From NCBI GenBank assembly GCA_945957375.1, contig CAMFKX010000005.1, positions 1-53,722 on the forward strand: DNA of 53,722 nucleotides. The letters run 5' to 3'. Both the position numbers and the translations under genes were made by a program. Positions within the stretch are counted from its first letter, which is position 1; each line of letters begins with the position of its first letter. Under the pieces are notes generated by a model, which saw nothing but the letters and a program-made list of their open reading frames with translations, was not told where the DNA came from and made no database searches. Of this stretch, positions 24,237 through 31,169 are shown in pieces. The stretch comes from an uncultured Roseiarcus sp. Its GTDB lineage: Bacteria; Pseudomonadota; Alphaproteobacteria; Rhizobiales; Beijerinckiaceae.

Positions 24237-24249
24237 AAGTGTCACCGAT
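24237..24249. repeat. Right terminal inverted repeat of the RAYT element
   Basis: AAGTGTCACCGAT, a perfect 13-base inverted match to 23475-23487. It sits just before the end of aapP, so the element fits exactly into the benE-aapP gap. Confidence 0.85.
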
Positions 24250-24259
24250 ATATCCGCGG

Positions 24260-25015
24260 TCAGCGCAGGATCTGGCGCAGGAACAGCCGTGTCCGTTCGT
24301 GCTGCGGATCGTCGAAGAAGGGACCCGGCGCGTTGATCTCGACGATCTCGCCGTTGTCCATGAACACCACCCGGTCGGCGACCTGCCGGGCGAAGCCCAT
24401 CTCGTGGGTGACGACGATCATGGTCATGCCGGCCTCGGCGAGCGCCGTCATCGTGTCGAGCACCTCCTTCACCATTTCGGGATCGAGCGCGGAGGTCGGC
24501 TCGTCGAACAGCATGATCTTCGGCGTCATGCACAGCGCGCGGGCGATCGCTGCGCGTTGCTGCTGCCCTCCGGAAAGCTGGCCCGGATATTTCGCCGCCT
24601 GCTCCGGGATCTTCACTTGCGTCAGCAGCCGCATGGCGAGGTCCTCGGCCTCGCGCTTCGGCATCCGCCTCACCCAGATCGGCGCCAGCGTGCAGTTCTC
24701 CAGCACGGTCAGATGGGGAAACAGATTGAAGCTCTGGAACACCATGCCGACTTCGCGCCGCACATCGTCGATGCGCTCGATATCGGGCGTCAGTTCGACG
24801 CCGTCGACGACGATCGATCCGCGCTGGTGCTCCTCCAGTCGGTTGACGCAGCGGATCAGCGTCGACTTGCCGGAGCCCGACGGCCCGCACACGACGATCC
24901 GCTCGCCGCGCGCGACGGTGAGGTTGACGTTGCGCAAGGCGTGGAAGGTCCCATACCATTTGTGCACGCCGACGAACGACACCGCCGGGCCGATGGTCGT
25001 CGCCGCCCCGGTCAT
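24260..25015 (-). CDS. aapP: General L-amino acid ABC transporter ATP-binding protein
   Basis: A 251-residue ABC ATPase of the polar amino acid (GlnQ/AapP) type. Walker A is GPSGSGKST (about residues 44-52), the Q loop is [10 protein letters not shown], the signature is LSGGQQQR, Walker B is IMLFDEP and the switch His is in VVTHEMGFA. It powers uptake of amino acids through the AapQ/AapM permeases. Its ATG overlaps the aapM stop by four bases. Name assigned from the linked AapQM-type permeases. Confidence 0.93.
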   Translation of the reverse strand: MTGAATTIGPAVSFVGVHKWYGTFHALRNVNLTVARGERIVVCGPSGSGKSTLIRCVNRLEEHQRGSIVVDGVELTPDIERIDDVRREVGMVFQSFNLFPHLTVLENCTLAPIWVRRMPKREAEDLAMRLLTQVKIPEQAAKYPGQLSGGQQQRAAIARALCMTPKIMLFDEPTSALDPEMVKEVLDTMTALAEAGMTMIVVTHEMGFARQVADRVVFMDNGEIVEINAPGPFFDDPQHERTRLFLRQILR

Positions 25016-26142
25016 CGCCCGCGTCCTGCGGCCAGCCGGCGCTCGACATGGGTCGAATAGCGCGCCATGCCCCAGCAGAAGGCGAAGTAGAACAGGCCGG
25101 CGAAAACGTAGCCGGTCGCCATGATGGTCGGCCCGCTCCAGGCCGGGTCCTTGAACGCGTTGTTCATCGCCTCGAGGAAGTCGGTGACGCCGACGACCGA
25201 GACGAGCGTCGTGTCCATGAACAGGCCGACGAAATTGTTGACGATCCCGGGAATGACCATGGTCAGCGCCTGCGGAAGAATCACCAGCCCCATCATGCGC
25301 GGATAGTTCAGCCCCAGCGCCATCGCGCCTTCGTACTGCCCGCGCGGCAGGAGCTGGAGGCCGCCGCGCACCTCCTCGGCCATATAGGCGGCCGAGAACA
25401 GCGCCATGCCGATCAGCGGCCTGATCAGCCGGTCCGGCGTCCACGCCTCCGGCACGAACAGCGGCAGCATCGTATTCGTCATGAACAGCACGGTGATGAA
25501 CGGCACGCCGCGCATGACCTCGATGAACAGGACGCTCGCGAGCCGCACGACCGGCAATCGCGACCGTCGCCCGAGCGCGAGCAGCACGCCGAGCGGCAGC
25601 GAAAAGACGATTGCGACCAGCGCGGTCAAGAGCGTGACGAGAACGCCGCCCCAGAGGATCGTGTCCACCATCGGCAGACCGAACCGCGGCGATCCGCGCA
25701 GGAGCACGAAGGCCGCGAACGGATAGGCGACGAAAAACAGCAGCGCGGCCCATCCCCGCTTCGGCGCGGTCGGCCAGAGGAGCCAGACGATCAGCGCGGC
25801 GCCGAGGGCCTCGGCGGCGTCGACGCGCCAGCGCTCGGCGATCGGATAGGAGCCGTAGCGCAGGTAGTCCATCTTGGCCGCGACGAAGGCCCAGCAGGCG
25901 CCGTCCTGGTTCTGTCGGCAGAGAGCGCCGTCGGGGGCGGCCCACACCGCGTCGATCGTCGCCCATCGCACGAGCGGCGGGACCAGCCACAGCGCGAGCG
26001 CGATGAACGCGACGGTGGTCAGCGTCGAGCCGAACGACGAAAACAGGTTCGCGCGCGCCCATGCGATCGCGCCGCCGGCCAGCGTCGGCGGCGGATCGAG
26101 CGGTTCGGACCGCTCGCGGACGAAGGCGATCGCGTCCGACAC
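25012..26142 (-). CDS. aapM: General L-amino acid ABC transporter permease AapM
   Basis: A 376-residue permease with about seven to eight membrane segments. An N-terminal hydrophobic extension with a loop containing [13 protein letters not shown] is typical of AapM, and the BPD_transp_1 core follows ([21 protein letters not shown]). The EAA loop is [22 protein letters not shown]. One base separates its start from the aapQ stop, and it overlaps aapP, so the three form one operon reading leftward. Confidence 0.92.
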   Translation of the reverse strand: MSDAIAFVRERSEPLDPPPTLAGGAIAWARANLFSSFGSTLTTVAFIALALWLVPPLVRWATIDAVWAAPDGALCRQNQDGACWAFVAAKMDYLRYGSYPIAERWRVDAAEALGAALIVWLLWPTAPKRGWAALLFFVAYPFAAFVLLRGSPRFGLPMVDTILWGGVLVTLLTALVAIVFSLPLGVLLALGRRSRLPVVRLASVLFIEVMRGVPFITVLFMTNTMLPLFVPEAWTPDRLIRPLIGMALFSAAYMAEEVRGGLQLLPRGQYEGAMALGLNYPRMMGLVILPQALTMVIPGIVNNFVGLFMDTTLVSVVGVTDFLEAMNNAFKDPAWSGPTIMATGYVFAGLFYFAFCWGMARYSTHVERRLAAGRGR

Positions 26143-26143
26143 G

Positions 26144-27295
26144 TCAGCGCTCCTTGAGCGCGTAGCGCGCGTTATAGGCGTTCAGCGCCGCCGCCACCGC
26201 GAGCGACAGCGCGAGATAGACCCCCATCGTGATCGCCATTACCTGCACCGCCGCCTGGGTCTGGTTCAGCACCGTGCCGGCGAAGATCTGGACCAGGTCC
26301 GGGTAGCCGACGAACACCGCCAGCGACGAGTTCTTGACCAGGTTCAGATATTGCGAGGTCAGCGGCGGAACGATGAGGCGCATCGCTTGAGGCACGACCA
26401 CGAGTCGGTTCGCAAGGCCGCGGTGAAGGCCGAGCGCCGCCGCCGCCTCGACCTGGCCGCGCGAGACGGCCTGAACGCCGGCGCGGACGATCTCGGCGAT
26501 GAAGGCCGCGGTGAAGGTGACGAGACCGAAGACCAGCGCCGCCAGTTCGGGGATGACTTGAACGCCGCCCTTGAGGTTGAAGCCGGAGAGCGTCGCCACC
26601 TCGAAGTCGAAAGGGGCGTCGGTCGCGACCACGGCCAGCGCCGGCAGGCCGACGACGAGAGCCAGAGCCACCCGACCGCTGGGCGACTGCGCCCCGGTCA
26701 GCGCCTGCACGATGCGCGCCCGGCGGCGATAGAGCAGCGCCAGGACGACCGCCGCGATCATGGACGCGACGAACCATGGCGCGCCCGCCTGCGGGATCGG
26801 CGCCGGCAGGTAGAGGCCGCGATTGTTCAGAAACACCGCGCCTCCGAGCGCGATCGATTGCCGCGGCCCGGGCAGCGCCTTGAGGACGGCGTTGTACCAG
26901 AACAGGAGTTGCAGCAGGAGCGGCGTATTGCGCAGCACGTCGGTATAGATCCGCGCGCTGCGCGACAGGAGCCAGTTCGGCGAGAGCCGCGCGACGCCGA
27001 CCGCGAAGCCCAGCAGGGTGGCGAGCGGGATGCCGATCGCCGCGACGAGCAGGGTGTTGATCAGGCCGACCCAGAACGCCTGTCCATAGGTGGAGACCGC
27101 GGAATACGGGATCAGGTGCAGGTTGATATTGAAACCGGCGACCTGGCTCCAGAAGCCGAAGCCGGTGGGAATGCCGCGCGCCTGCATGTTGACATAGGCG
27201 TTGTACACGCCGCCGAGCAACAGCGCTCCGAGCGCCGCGACGAGCAGGCCCTGATAGACGACGGCCCGCACGCGCGGGTCATTGAAGAACGTCAT
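26144..27295 (-). CDS. aapQ: General L-amino acid ABC transporter permease AapQ
   Basis: A 383-residue permease beginning MTFFNDPRVRAVVYQG, the typical AapQ start. It carries the conserved periplasmic-side segment GIPTGFGFWSQVAGFNI, the TDVLRNTPLLLQLLFWY loop, and the EAA motif EAAAALGLHRGLANRLVVVPQA. ATG 27295 is preferred to the longer frame at 27385, which runs into non-coding sequence. In characterised aapJQMP operons the periplasmic binding protein aapJ lies just upstream. Here the upstream 305 bases hold a repeat instead, and then an unrelated gene. Confidence 0.92.
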   Translation of the reverse strand: MTFFNDPRVRAVVYQGLLVAALGALLLGGVYNAYVNMQARGIPTGFGFWSQVAGFNINLHLIPYSAVSTYGQAFWVGLINTLLVAAIGIPLATLLGFAVGVARLSPNWLLSRSARIYTDVLRNTPLLLQLLFWYNAVLKALPGPRQSIALGGAVFLNNRGLYLPAPIPQAGAPWFVASMIAAVVLALLYRRRARIVQALTGAQSPSGRVALALVVGLPALAVVATDAPFDFEVATLSGFNLKGGVQVIPELAALVFGLVTFTAAFIAEIVRAGVQAVSRGQVEAAAALGLHRGLANRLVVVPQAMRLIVPPLTSQYLNLVKNSSLAVFVGYPDLVQIFAGTVLNQTQAAVQVMAITMGVYLALSLAVAAALNAYNARYALKER

Positions 27296-27408
27296 GGCGA
27301 CCCAGTCCGTCCACGCGACGGGATGGATCGATTTCCCACGGCTTGCCGTCGATAGGCAAGTCCGCTTAACTCCTAAGGACTGCACCGTCTGCTGCGCGCC
27401 TGGAGAAG

Positions 27409-27530
27409 CCCCCGAAGCGGGCGTCTCGAAGGACGTTCCCGTCAGCGCCGACCGTTCAGGCGCGTTCTGGAGCGTCCTTCGAGACGCGCAGCCTCCGGCC
27501 GCGCTCCTCAGGACGAGGTCGGAGGCTCAA
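27409..27530. repeat. Interspersed repeat with perfect 15-base inverted arms (CTTCGAGACGC type)
   Basis: GCGTCTCGAAGGACG (27421-27435) and CGTCCTTCGAGACGC (27473-27487) are perfect inverted arms separated by 37 bases. The right arm continues into GCAGCCTCCGGCCGCGCTCC, TCAGGACGAG and GGAGGCTC, the form of a repeat family scattered in Hyphomicrobiales intergenic regions. The whole 27296-27600 gap between aapQ and the EpsG-like gene is otherwise empty of coding sequence. The element could also end transcripts or protect 3' ends, but no T-run terminator is visible. Confidence 0.7.
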
Positions 27531-27600
27531 CCGACGACCCCCGACAGGGCGAACGCGGGCGCCGCCGGCGCTCCGGAGACGCGATGCTGCTGCGCCAGAG

Positions 27601-28491
27601 TCAGTAGCGGGCGAAGACCGTGCCGGCGATCTCGCACTGAAAGCTCTCCAGCGTGGACACCACGGTCTTGACGTCGTTCACCCTCGTCCTGTTGCGCCGC
27701 CCGACGAGGATGGCGGAGCCCACTCGCGAGGCGACGACATAGGCGTCCGCGTTCTCGAGCGCGGCCGGCGTGTCATAGATGACGACGCCGTAGTTCCGCT
27801 GCGCGTTCTGGGAGAGGTTCAGGAATTCTTTTGAACTGAGCAATTCCTGGGGATGGGGCGCCGTCGCGCCGGCCACCAGCAGCGAGAGGCCCGGGACGAT
27901 ATCGACGGCGACCGGCGCCGCACGGGCGTCGGCGCTGGTCAGGGCGTCGACCAGGCCTTCGGTCTTCGGGTTCACGCCAAACAGCGACGCCAGTCGCGGC
28001 CGCCTGAGGTTGGCGTCGACGAGGAGCGTCGGAACGGCCATTTGCGCGAACGAGAGCGCCAGATTGGCGGCGAAATAGGTCGCCCCGACGCCGGCATGCG
28101 CGCCGATCACGGCGAAGGCGTTCTTGCCCTGCGACAGCGGACCGGTCGCCAACGCCGAGCGGATGGAGCGAAACGCTTCCGCGCCGGCGCTGAACGGCTG
28201 GAAGCCGACCACGAGTTCGCGCGAGAACCGGGCCTCGTCGCCGCCGAAGCTCAGGACCGGGTAGTTGTAGCGTTTCGAAAGCGCGAGGAACAGGCTGTCG
28301 CGCCGGACCAGCCCCAGGGTGATCGCCGCCTCGCCGAAGGTCAGGCCCTTGCGGCGCTGGAAGCCTCGAATGGCCTCCACCTGCGCGTCGCTCAAATTGC
28401 CGGCCGCCAGAATCTGCTGTTCGATCGGGTCGCTGCTCGAACGAACAGAGACCACGTCGGGATCGATCTGGCGGTTGACGTTCAAGGTCAT
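27601..28491 (-). CDS. EpsG-like chain-length/tyrosine-kinase-type ATPase, P-loop degenerate
   Basis: A 296-residue protein of the CpsD/CapB-EpsG type. An N-terminal GspE/MshEN-like domain (residues ~28-85, LSDAQVEAIRGFQRRKGLTFGEAA) precedes the P-loop ATPase domain. The Walker A position reads GAHAGVGATYFAANLAL (residues 130-146), with Ala where Lys (or Arg in EpsG) is expected. Walker A' is TLLVDANLRRPRLASLFG and the later Asp motif is GVVIYDTPAA. No C-terminal tyrosine cluster is present beyond the final Tyr. It would work with EpsE/EpsL in exopolysaccharide polymerisation or export control. Lacking the P-loop basic residue, its ATPase/kinase activity is doubtful. It is the last gene of the small leftward cluster. 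Confidence 0.82.
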   Translation of the reverse strand: MTLNVNRQIDPDVVSVRSSSDPIEQQILAAGNLSDAQVEAIRGFQRRKGLTFGEAAITLGLVRRDSLFLALSKRYNYPVLSFGGDEARFSRELVVGFQPFSAGAEAFRSIRSALATGPLSQGKNAFAVIGAHAGVGATYFAANLALSFAQMAVPTLLVDANLRRPRLASLFGVNPKTEGLVDALTSADARAAPVAVDIVPGLSLLVAGATAPHPQELLSSKEFLNLSQNAQRNYGVVIYDTPAALENADAYVVASRVGSAILVGRRNRTRVNDVKTVVSTLESFQCEIAGTVFARY

Positions 28492-28594
28492 CGGGTAAGG
28501 CTCTCACTAGGCGCGCGTCGCAGCGCGCAAGGGACAAAGGCCGCCGCAGGCAATAGCCGATTTCGCTTGCGCCACGCTGCCGCCGACTGCCGCA

Positions 28595-29404
28595 TCAGAA
28601 CAGGCGCTCGTTGACGATGATCGTGTCGTTGGCCTGAACCTGGTCGTCGAGCGTAGCCGGCACCTCCTCCGTCTGTCCGTCCGCCGTCCGGCGCTTGATC
28701 TTCAGCCGCCAATCCGATCCAAGCTGGCTCAGCCCGCCGGCGATGGCGATCGCCTGCTGCACGGTGATCGGGCGCGTCAACTGAAACTCTCCGGTCCGTC
28801 CGACATAACCATAAACATAGTAGAAAGGCGCGAGGTCGACGAATATCTCGTCGTTGTTTTCGACCATAATGTGGTTGCCGTCGACTTTCCCCGACACAAT
28901 GTCCTTTCCGTCATACCGCTTGACGATCTTGCCATGCGCCCCCTGCCTTTGCACGACGACGGTCGCGCCGCTGTCGCGCAACCCGCCGGCGCGCGCCAGG
29001 ATCTGGGTCAGGGTCGTCGCCCGGTCGATCGTGTAGAGGCCCGGCGAACCGACCTGGCCCTGGACGCTCACTTGCGCGCCGAAGTTGGCGATTTCGATCA
29101 GCACGTGCGGATCCGTCACGATCTGTCGCGCCGCCAGGCGACGCTCGATGGTTCGCGCCAGCCCGTCTTCGCTCAGGCCCGCGGCCTTGATGCGCCCGAC
29201 GTAGGGGAACTGGATCGTCCCGTCCTGCTCGACCCGGGACGTCGTGTCCATGTCCGGTTGGCTCACGACACGGATCGTGACCACGTCGGACTTCGTGAGA
29301 ACCCGGCCGCCCTCGGCGTGCGCGCCGCCGCCCGGCAGAAGCGCGCAGACCATGACGGCCGCGGCGATCGCCTGGATTCGAACCATTTGCAGTAACGTTC
29401 GCAT
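28595..29404 (-). CDS. Polysaccharide export outer-membrane protein (EpsE/Wza-like, SLBB)
   Basis: A 269-residue secreted protein with a signal peptide (about 1-30, hydrophobic IAAAVMVCALLPGGGAHA). It has a Poly_export domain (SDVVTIRVVSQPDMDTT ... GTIQFPYVGRIKAAGLSEDG) and two SLBB-type segments (QVSVQGQVGSPGLYTID and YYVYGYVGRTGEFQLTR). No lipobox cysteine follows the signal peptide, unlike E. coli Wza, as is common for EpsE. It forms the periplasm/outer-membrane export channel for exopolysaccharide. Between it and epsL lie 24 bases, and between it and the EpsG-like gene 103 bases. Confidence 0.88.
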   Translation of the reverse strand: MRTLLQMVRIQAIAAAVMVCALLPGGGAHAEGGRVLTKSDVVTIRVVSQPDMDTTSRVEQDGTIQFPYVGRIKAAGLSEDGLARTIERRLAARQIVTDPHVLIEIANFGAQVSVQGQVGSPGLYTIDRATTLTQILARAGGLRDSGATVVVQRQGAHGKIVKRYDGKDIVSGKVDGNHIMVENNDEIFVDLAPFYYVYGYVGRTGEFQLTRPITVQQAIAIAGGLSQLGSDWRLKIKRRTADGQTEEVPATLDDQVQANDTIIVNERLF

Positions 29405-29428
29405 GTGTCGCGCTCCAGGTTTGGAGTC

Positions 29429-30736
29429 TCAATAAGGGTTGAAGTTCAAAGCCAACAAGATCAAGCTGGTGTTCCACGTCAAGGTGGACTGGACCGATCT
29501 CGTATATTGGTAGCTCAGGTTGGCGGAGAGAAACGGCGAAACGGCATAGCTCACATTCGTGCCGCCGCCATAGGTCCTTTGGCTGGAGGCATAGGGGGCC
29601 AACGGCGAATTGTACAGGAAAGGAGTCGCGGCGCCGGTCGAATAGGTCGCGAAAAGATTGCCGCCGACCCCGATCTTCGGGGTCAGGCGATAGGCGAAGC
29701 TCCCGGTCGCGGATTCGGTGATCTGGAGATTGCTGACCACGGCCGACGGAGCGGAGGCGAGGCGAGAGGCGCTCGCGGACACCGAGAGTTTCGGCGTCAC
29801 CGACCATTGCACGCTCAAAGAATATTGCGGCAAAAGGGTCTTGGGAAAATTAACGCCAAGATAAGTGTCGTTGTAACCCAACACGCCGACTTGCGCGTTG
29901 ACCGACAGATTCGGACTGAAGCTCTTGGTGTAGGTCGCCATGACCTGTTCAGTGGTGATGTTGTCGACCAGACCCTGCGAATTGAAGACCGGCTGACGGC
30001 TCGTGTATTTCGTCCCCGTGAGCGTCGCCAAAACCTGAAGGCTATTGGTCTCCGAAACGGCGTAACTGATTCCGGCGGCGGCGAAGATCGACTGATAGTC
30101 GTTCGGCTTGTCTGGCAAGGCCGAATTGGTCGATTTCGTGTAGCCGCTGTTGAAGAGCGCCGAATATTCTCCGTTGACGATGCAGCTTGCGTTCTCCGTC
30201 GCGGACAGAGTCGTCAGGTTGTTGATGACATTCACCCCGACCTGCTGCCCGGGTGTGGACGGCGCCGAACTTTCGGACAGTTTCAGACTGCCGGTGCATT
30301 TCGAGCCGAGGGTGAAATTGTCGCCGAGGTCAGCCGAACTGTGCCCGGTATTGTAATGGCCATTGTTCAGATAGCGATACATGCCCCAATTCACGTCGGC
30401 GAACAGCTTCTGACCGCTGATTTCGTTCTGGAACGTCGCTCCATAGGTGGAAATCGACTGCATCGTCCCGACCGGACGTCCGTAGGCGGCCGCAGCCGCC
30501 CCGGGTCCCGTCGGCACGTTGAGAAAGTTGCTGTTGTAGCCGATCGATTCCGACACGTGCAGCTGAAGCGGCAAGTCGTGCCAGTTCTGGGGAAGGCTCG
30601 GAAGGACCTCGGTGACGGCAGGCGCGATCGGGGATAGCGACGGCCACCCGAACAGAGTCGCGTCCCCGGCTCGCGCAGCGCTCAGGCCTGCGAGGCTCGC
30701 GATCGCTCCGAGCGTCAGGACTGCGCCCCGAGTCAT
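29429..30736 (-). CDS. EpsL-like outer-membrane beta-barrel of an exopolysaccharide cluster
   Basis: A 435-residue protein with a signal peptide (MTRGAVLTLGAIASLAGLSAARA) and a long series of amphipathic beta strands ending in the aromatic C-terminus NFNPY, the signal for outer-membrane insertion. The strand pattern (SESIGYNSNFLNVP, FADVNWGMYRYLNN, SLSVQWSVTPKLSVSASASRL) matches the TIGR03014/EpsL beta-barrel group. ATG 30736 gives the signal peptide, and the frame open to 30976 is not coding-like. First gene of the EpsL-EpsE-EpsG-like cluster. Glycosyltransferases, polymerase, flippase and a separate Wzc-like EpsF are not in the window. Confidence 0.8.
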   Translation of the reverse strand: MTRGAVLTLGAIASLAGLSAARAGDATLFGWPSLSPIAPAVTEVLPSLPQNWHDLPLQLHVSESIGYNSNFLNVPTGPGAAAAAYGRPVGTMQSISTYGATFQNEISGQKLFADVNWGMYRYLNNGHYNTGHSSADLGDNFTLGSKCTGSLKLSESSAPSTPGQQVGVNVINNLTTLSATENASCIVNGEYSALFNSGYTKSTNSALPDKPNDYQSIFAAAGISYAVSETNSLQVLATLTGTKYTSRQPVFNSQGLVDNITTEQVMATYTKSFSPNLSVNAQVGVLGYNDTYLGVNFPKTLLPQYSLSVQWSVTPKLSVSASASRLASAPSAVVSNLQITESATGSFAYRLTPKIGVGGNLFATYSTGAATPFLYNSPLAPYASSQRTYGGGTNVSYAVSPFLSANLSYQYTRSVQSTLTWNTSLILLALNFNPY

Positions 30737-31169
30737 CAGTCTTTGTCGCTCCCGAGCGCGTACACTCGCATGGACTCCTGGCGGCGCGTCATTTTGCGCC
30801 TCGCGTCTCTGTTTCTCCGGAACGCCAAGCCGTCGGGCTCGTCGCGCCGAACTTCCGGCATGTCCTTGACTGGAATAGCAGATCTCCGTCAGGTTTGACG
30901 CTGGCGGGCCGGCCGATCCCGATCTCCGTTCTGGCTTGCATCCCCCTTTCCGGCTCCCCCGCCGCCGAACCGGCAAAACCTCGTTCGCCTTGCGCGGGCG
31001 CCATGGCGGTCGAGATTCCTCCTTACCCTCATTCTTCGCAATGCGACAAGGTTACAAAAGCCACACTCCGCCCGAAAAAAGCCATCGAAGCGGTCTGGAC
31101 ACATCTGTCTAGACGCGCCGCCGCGGGTTGACTACGCTCCCGAATGCGCGTCTTCCGGAGCTTGCGGGC
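30737..31169. other. Divergent intergenic region between the EPS cluster and the demethylation operon
   Basis: 433 bases without a convincing gene. Short frames here have no family character. The region must hold the promoters for the leftward epsL-like gene and the rightward dimethylglycine dehydrogenase-like gene. The clearest feature is the near-palindrome at 31093-31114. A TTGACT at 31128-31133 could be a -35 element, but I see no good -10 with it. Confidence 0.6.
31093..31114. promoter_or_regulatory. Candidate TetR-type operator upstream of the demethylation operon
   Basis: Arms GTCTGGACA (31093-31101) and TGTCTAGAC (31106-31114) form an inverted repeat with one mismatch and a CATC spacer. 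It lies 56 bases before the first gene of an operon that encodes its own TetR regulator. The size and symmetry fit a TetR-family operator. The link is inference. Confidence 0.45.

Noticed and set aside
30895-31131. 78-codon open frame in the EPS/demethylation intergenic region
   Set aside because: No ribosome site, signal or family pattern; it overlaps the operator candidate.
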